DNA of 64,000 bases from Paractinoplanes bogorensis (GTDB lineage: Bacteria > Actinomycetota > Actinomycetes > Mycobacteriales > Micromonosporaceae). The first letter of the stretch is position 1. Each line of letters begins with the position of its first letter. Location of the stretch: NCBI RefSeq assembly GCF_018829635.1, contig NZ_JAHKKG010000012.1:62001-126000 (forward strand). The letters are read 5' to 3'. Position numbers and translations under genes: made by a program. The notes below the pieces were generated by a model, which did not search any database, was not told the origin of the DNA, and saw only the letters and a program-made list of their open reading frames with translations. Positions 63,108 through 64,000 of the stretch are shown here, piece by piece.

Positions 63108-63740
63108 ATGGAGAACATGGGCCGGGAGCAGATGAGGGCCGCCGACGAGGATCGTCGCCAGGTCGCCGAACAGCTGCAGGCCGCCCTGACCGAGGGCCGG
63201 CTTGACCTCACCGAGTACGACCAGCGCGTCCAGGAGGCCTACTCGGCCAAGACGTACGCCGATCTCGACCGGCTGCTGACCGACCTGCCCAACGCGGCCC
63301 CGCTGGTGCCGGCCACCCCGGCCCCGGCCCCGGTGGCAGTCGAGGACAACGCCACCCGGGCCTGGCTCGGGCACGTCTGGGGCACGTGGGCCCGGATGGC
63401 CGCCTTCTTCACGCTGATCTGGGGCATCGCCTCGATCGCGAGCGGCGAGCCACTCTTCTACTGGCCGGTCTGGGTGATCGGGCCGTACGGCGTGGTCCTG
63501 GTGTTCCAGACCATCGACGGCCTGGCCCACGGCAAGCCCCGTCGCTATGCCGAGGAGTCCGAGCACCGGCGCCGGTTGCGGACGCACAAGCAGGAGCGCA
63601 AGGAACTCTACCGGCGGGCCATCGCGGCCGGGGAGCTGTCGGCCAATCCGTCCAAGGAGCAGCGCAAGGCGTTCATCGCCGAGGCGATCTCGCGGGGCGA
63701 TCTGGCGCCGAAGCCCCGGCGACCGGACACGCAAGGGTGA
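63108..63740 (+). CDS. DUF1707 domain membrane protein with C-terminal helical tail
   Basis: 210 residues from ATG 63108, chosen because GAGGG lies 8 bases upstream (ATG 63093 is an in-frame alternative). It has the DUF1707 domain (MRAADEDRRQVAEQLQAAL, LTEYDQRVQEAYSAKT), two membrane helices (FFTLIWGIASIAS; YWPVWVIGPYGVVLVFQ), then a charged helical tail ending RRAIAAGELS ... EAISRGDLAPKPRR. It follows a paralogue after 30 bp. Confidence 0.83.
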   Translation: MENMGREQMRAADEDRRQVAEQLQAALTEGRLDLTEYDQRVQEAYSAKTYADLDRLLTDLPNAAPLVPATPAPAPVAVEDNATRAWLGHVWGTWARMAAFFTLIWGIASIASGEPLFYWPVWVIGPYGVVLVFQTIDGLAHGKPRRYAEESEHRRRLRTHKQERKELYRRAIAAGELSANPSKEQRKAFIAEAISRGDLAPKPRRPDTQG

Positions 63741-63806
63741 AATAATGTTTCTTGTCCGTTTTTAGCGGGGGCGACACACCCGACTCCAGGTCAGGGCGAC
63801 CTCGGT

Positions 63807-63836
63807 TTGGCGTGGCCCGTGCGGCGCGCGTACACT
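63807..63836 (+). promoter_or_regulatory. Putative infA promoter
   Basis: TTGGCG (63807-63812), 18-bp spacer, TACACT (63831-63836), with a leader of about 140 bases to infA. It matches the rplJ and rpoB promoter type. Confidence 0.55.
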
Positions 63837-63981
63837 GGCTAGCTGGCGCGCAGCGTCCACTCCCGCATGTCTTCAGCGCTTCGAAGGCGGCGGGTGCCGC
63901 GGCTGGTCTGAGTTCCCACAAGGTGCTCGGGTTGAACGCTGCATTGCCAGCCCCGAACCCCAATGTCAGGTAGCGGAGGAC

Positions 63982-64000
63982 ATGCCTAAGAAAGACGGAG
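63982..64000 (+). CDS. infA: Translation initiation factor IF-1, first codons only
   Basis: ATG 63982 begins MPKKDG, the actinobacterial IF-1 start, with CGGAGGA directly upstream; the window ends after six codons. Position after map supports the call. Confidence 0.8.

Overview
The window is high-GC DNA with dense, mostly plus-strand genes, frequent GTG and TTG starts and many ATGA/GTGA start-stop overlaps. Gene content and order point to an actinomycete, most likely Micromonosporaceae (Actinoplanes/Micromonospora-like; this is inference, as no rRNA gene is present): tRNA-Thr, tRNA-Met, rpmG, hadA, hadB, tRNA-Trp, secE, nusG in that order, C+ type S14, and rpoBC, str, S10 and spc clusters in one run.

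Region 1 (1-13.6 kb) starts inside an MFS transporter gene, then a PLP-dependent decarboxylase/lyase gene, then a partial complex I (nuo) cluster: nuoB, a DUF2252 gene, nuoC, nuoH, a gap holding two opposite-strand genes (small exported protein; Uma2-type nuclease-fold protein), then nuoIJKLMN. nuoA, nuoD and the NADH-input genes nuoEFG are not here, so this is a membrane/quinone module that must borrow subunits or use another electron donor.

Region 2 (13.6-29.2 kb) is accessory: small hypotheticals, a GNAT-MOSC pair, an LLM flavin oxidoreductase, an acyltransferase-SGNH fusion, a complete IS element (19012-20592) with 13-bp inverted repeats and a 4-bp target duplication, a DUF1707 protein, an MFS exporter, an HtpX protease, an alpha/beta hydrolase, tRNA-Tyr, YajQ, a mercaptopyruvate-type sulfurtransferase, a 56-residue exported peptide and a membrane GGDEF-EAL protein.

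Region 3 (29.3-64 kb) is the core expression block: tRNA-Thr, tRNA-Met, rpmG, hadAB, tRNA-Trp, secE, nusG, rplA, an ABC transporter pair, rplJL, rpoBC, two small membrane proteins, rpsL-rpsG-fusA-tuf, the S10 and spc operons, secY-adk-map, two DUF1707 genes and the start of infA. The strongest anomaly is the absence of rplK (ribosomal protein L11): nusG and rplA are separated by only 68 bp. Other notable features are two DnaA-box sequences upstream of the rplJ promoter, the IS sitting in the overlapping stop codons of two convergent genes, and rifampicin-region substitutions in RpoB. Several housekeeping promoters share a TTGGCG/TGGACA-like -35, a 17-18 bp spacer and TACACT-like -10.
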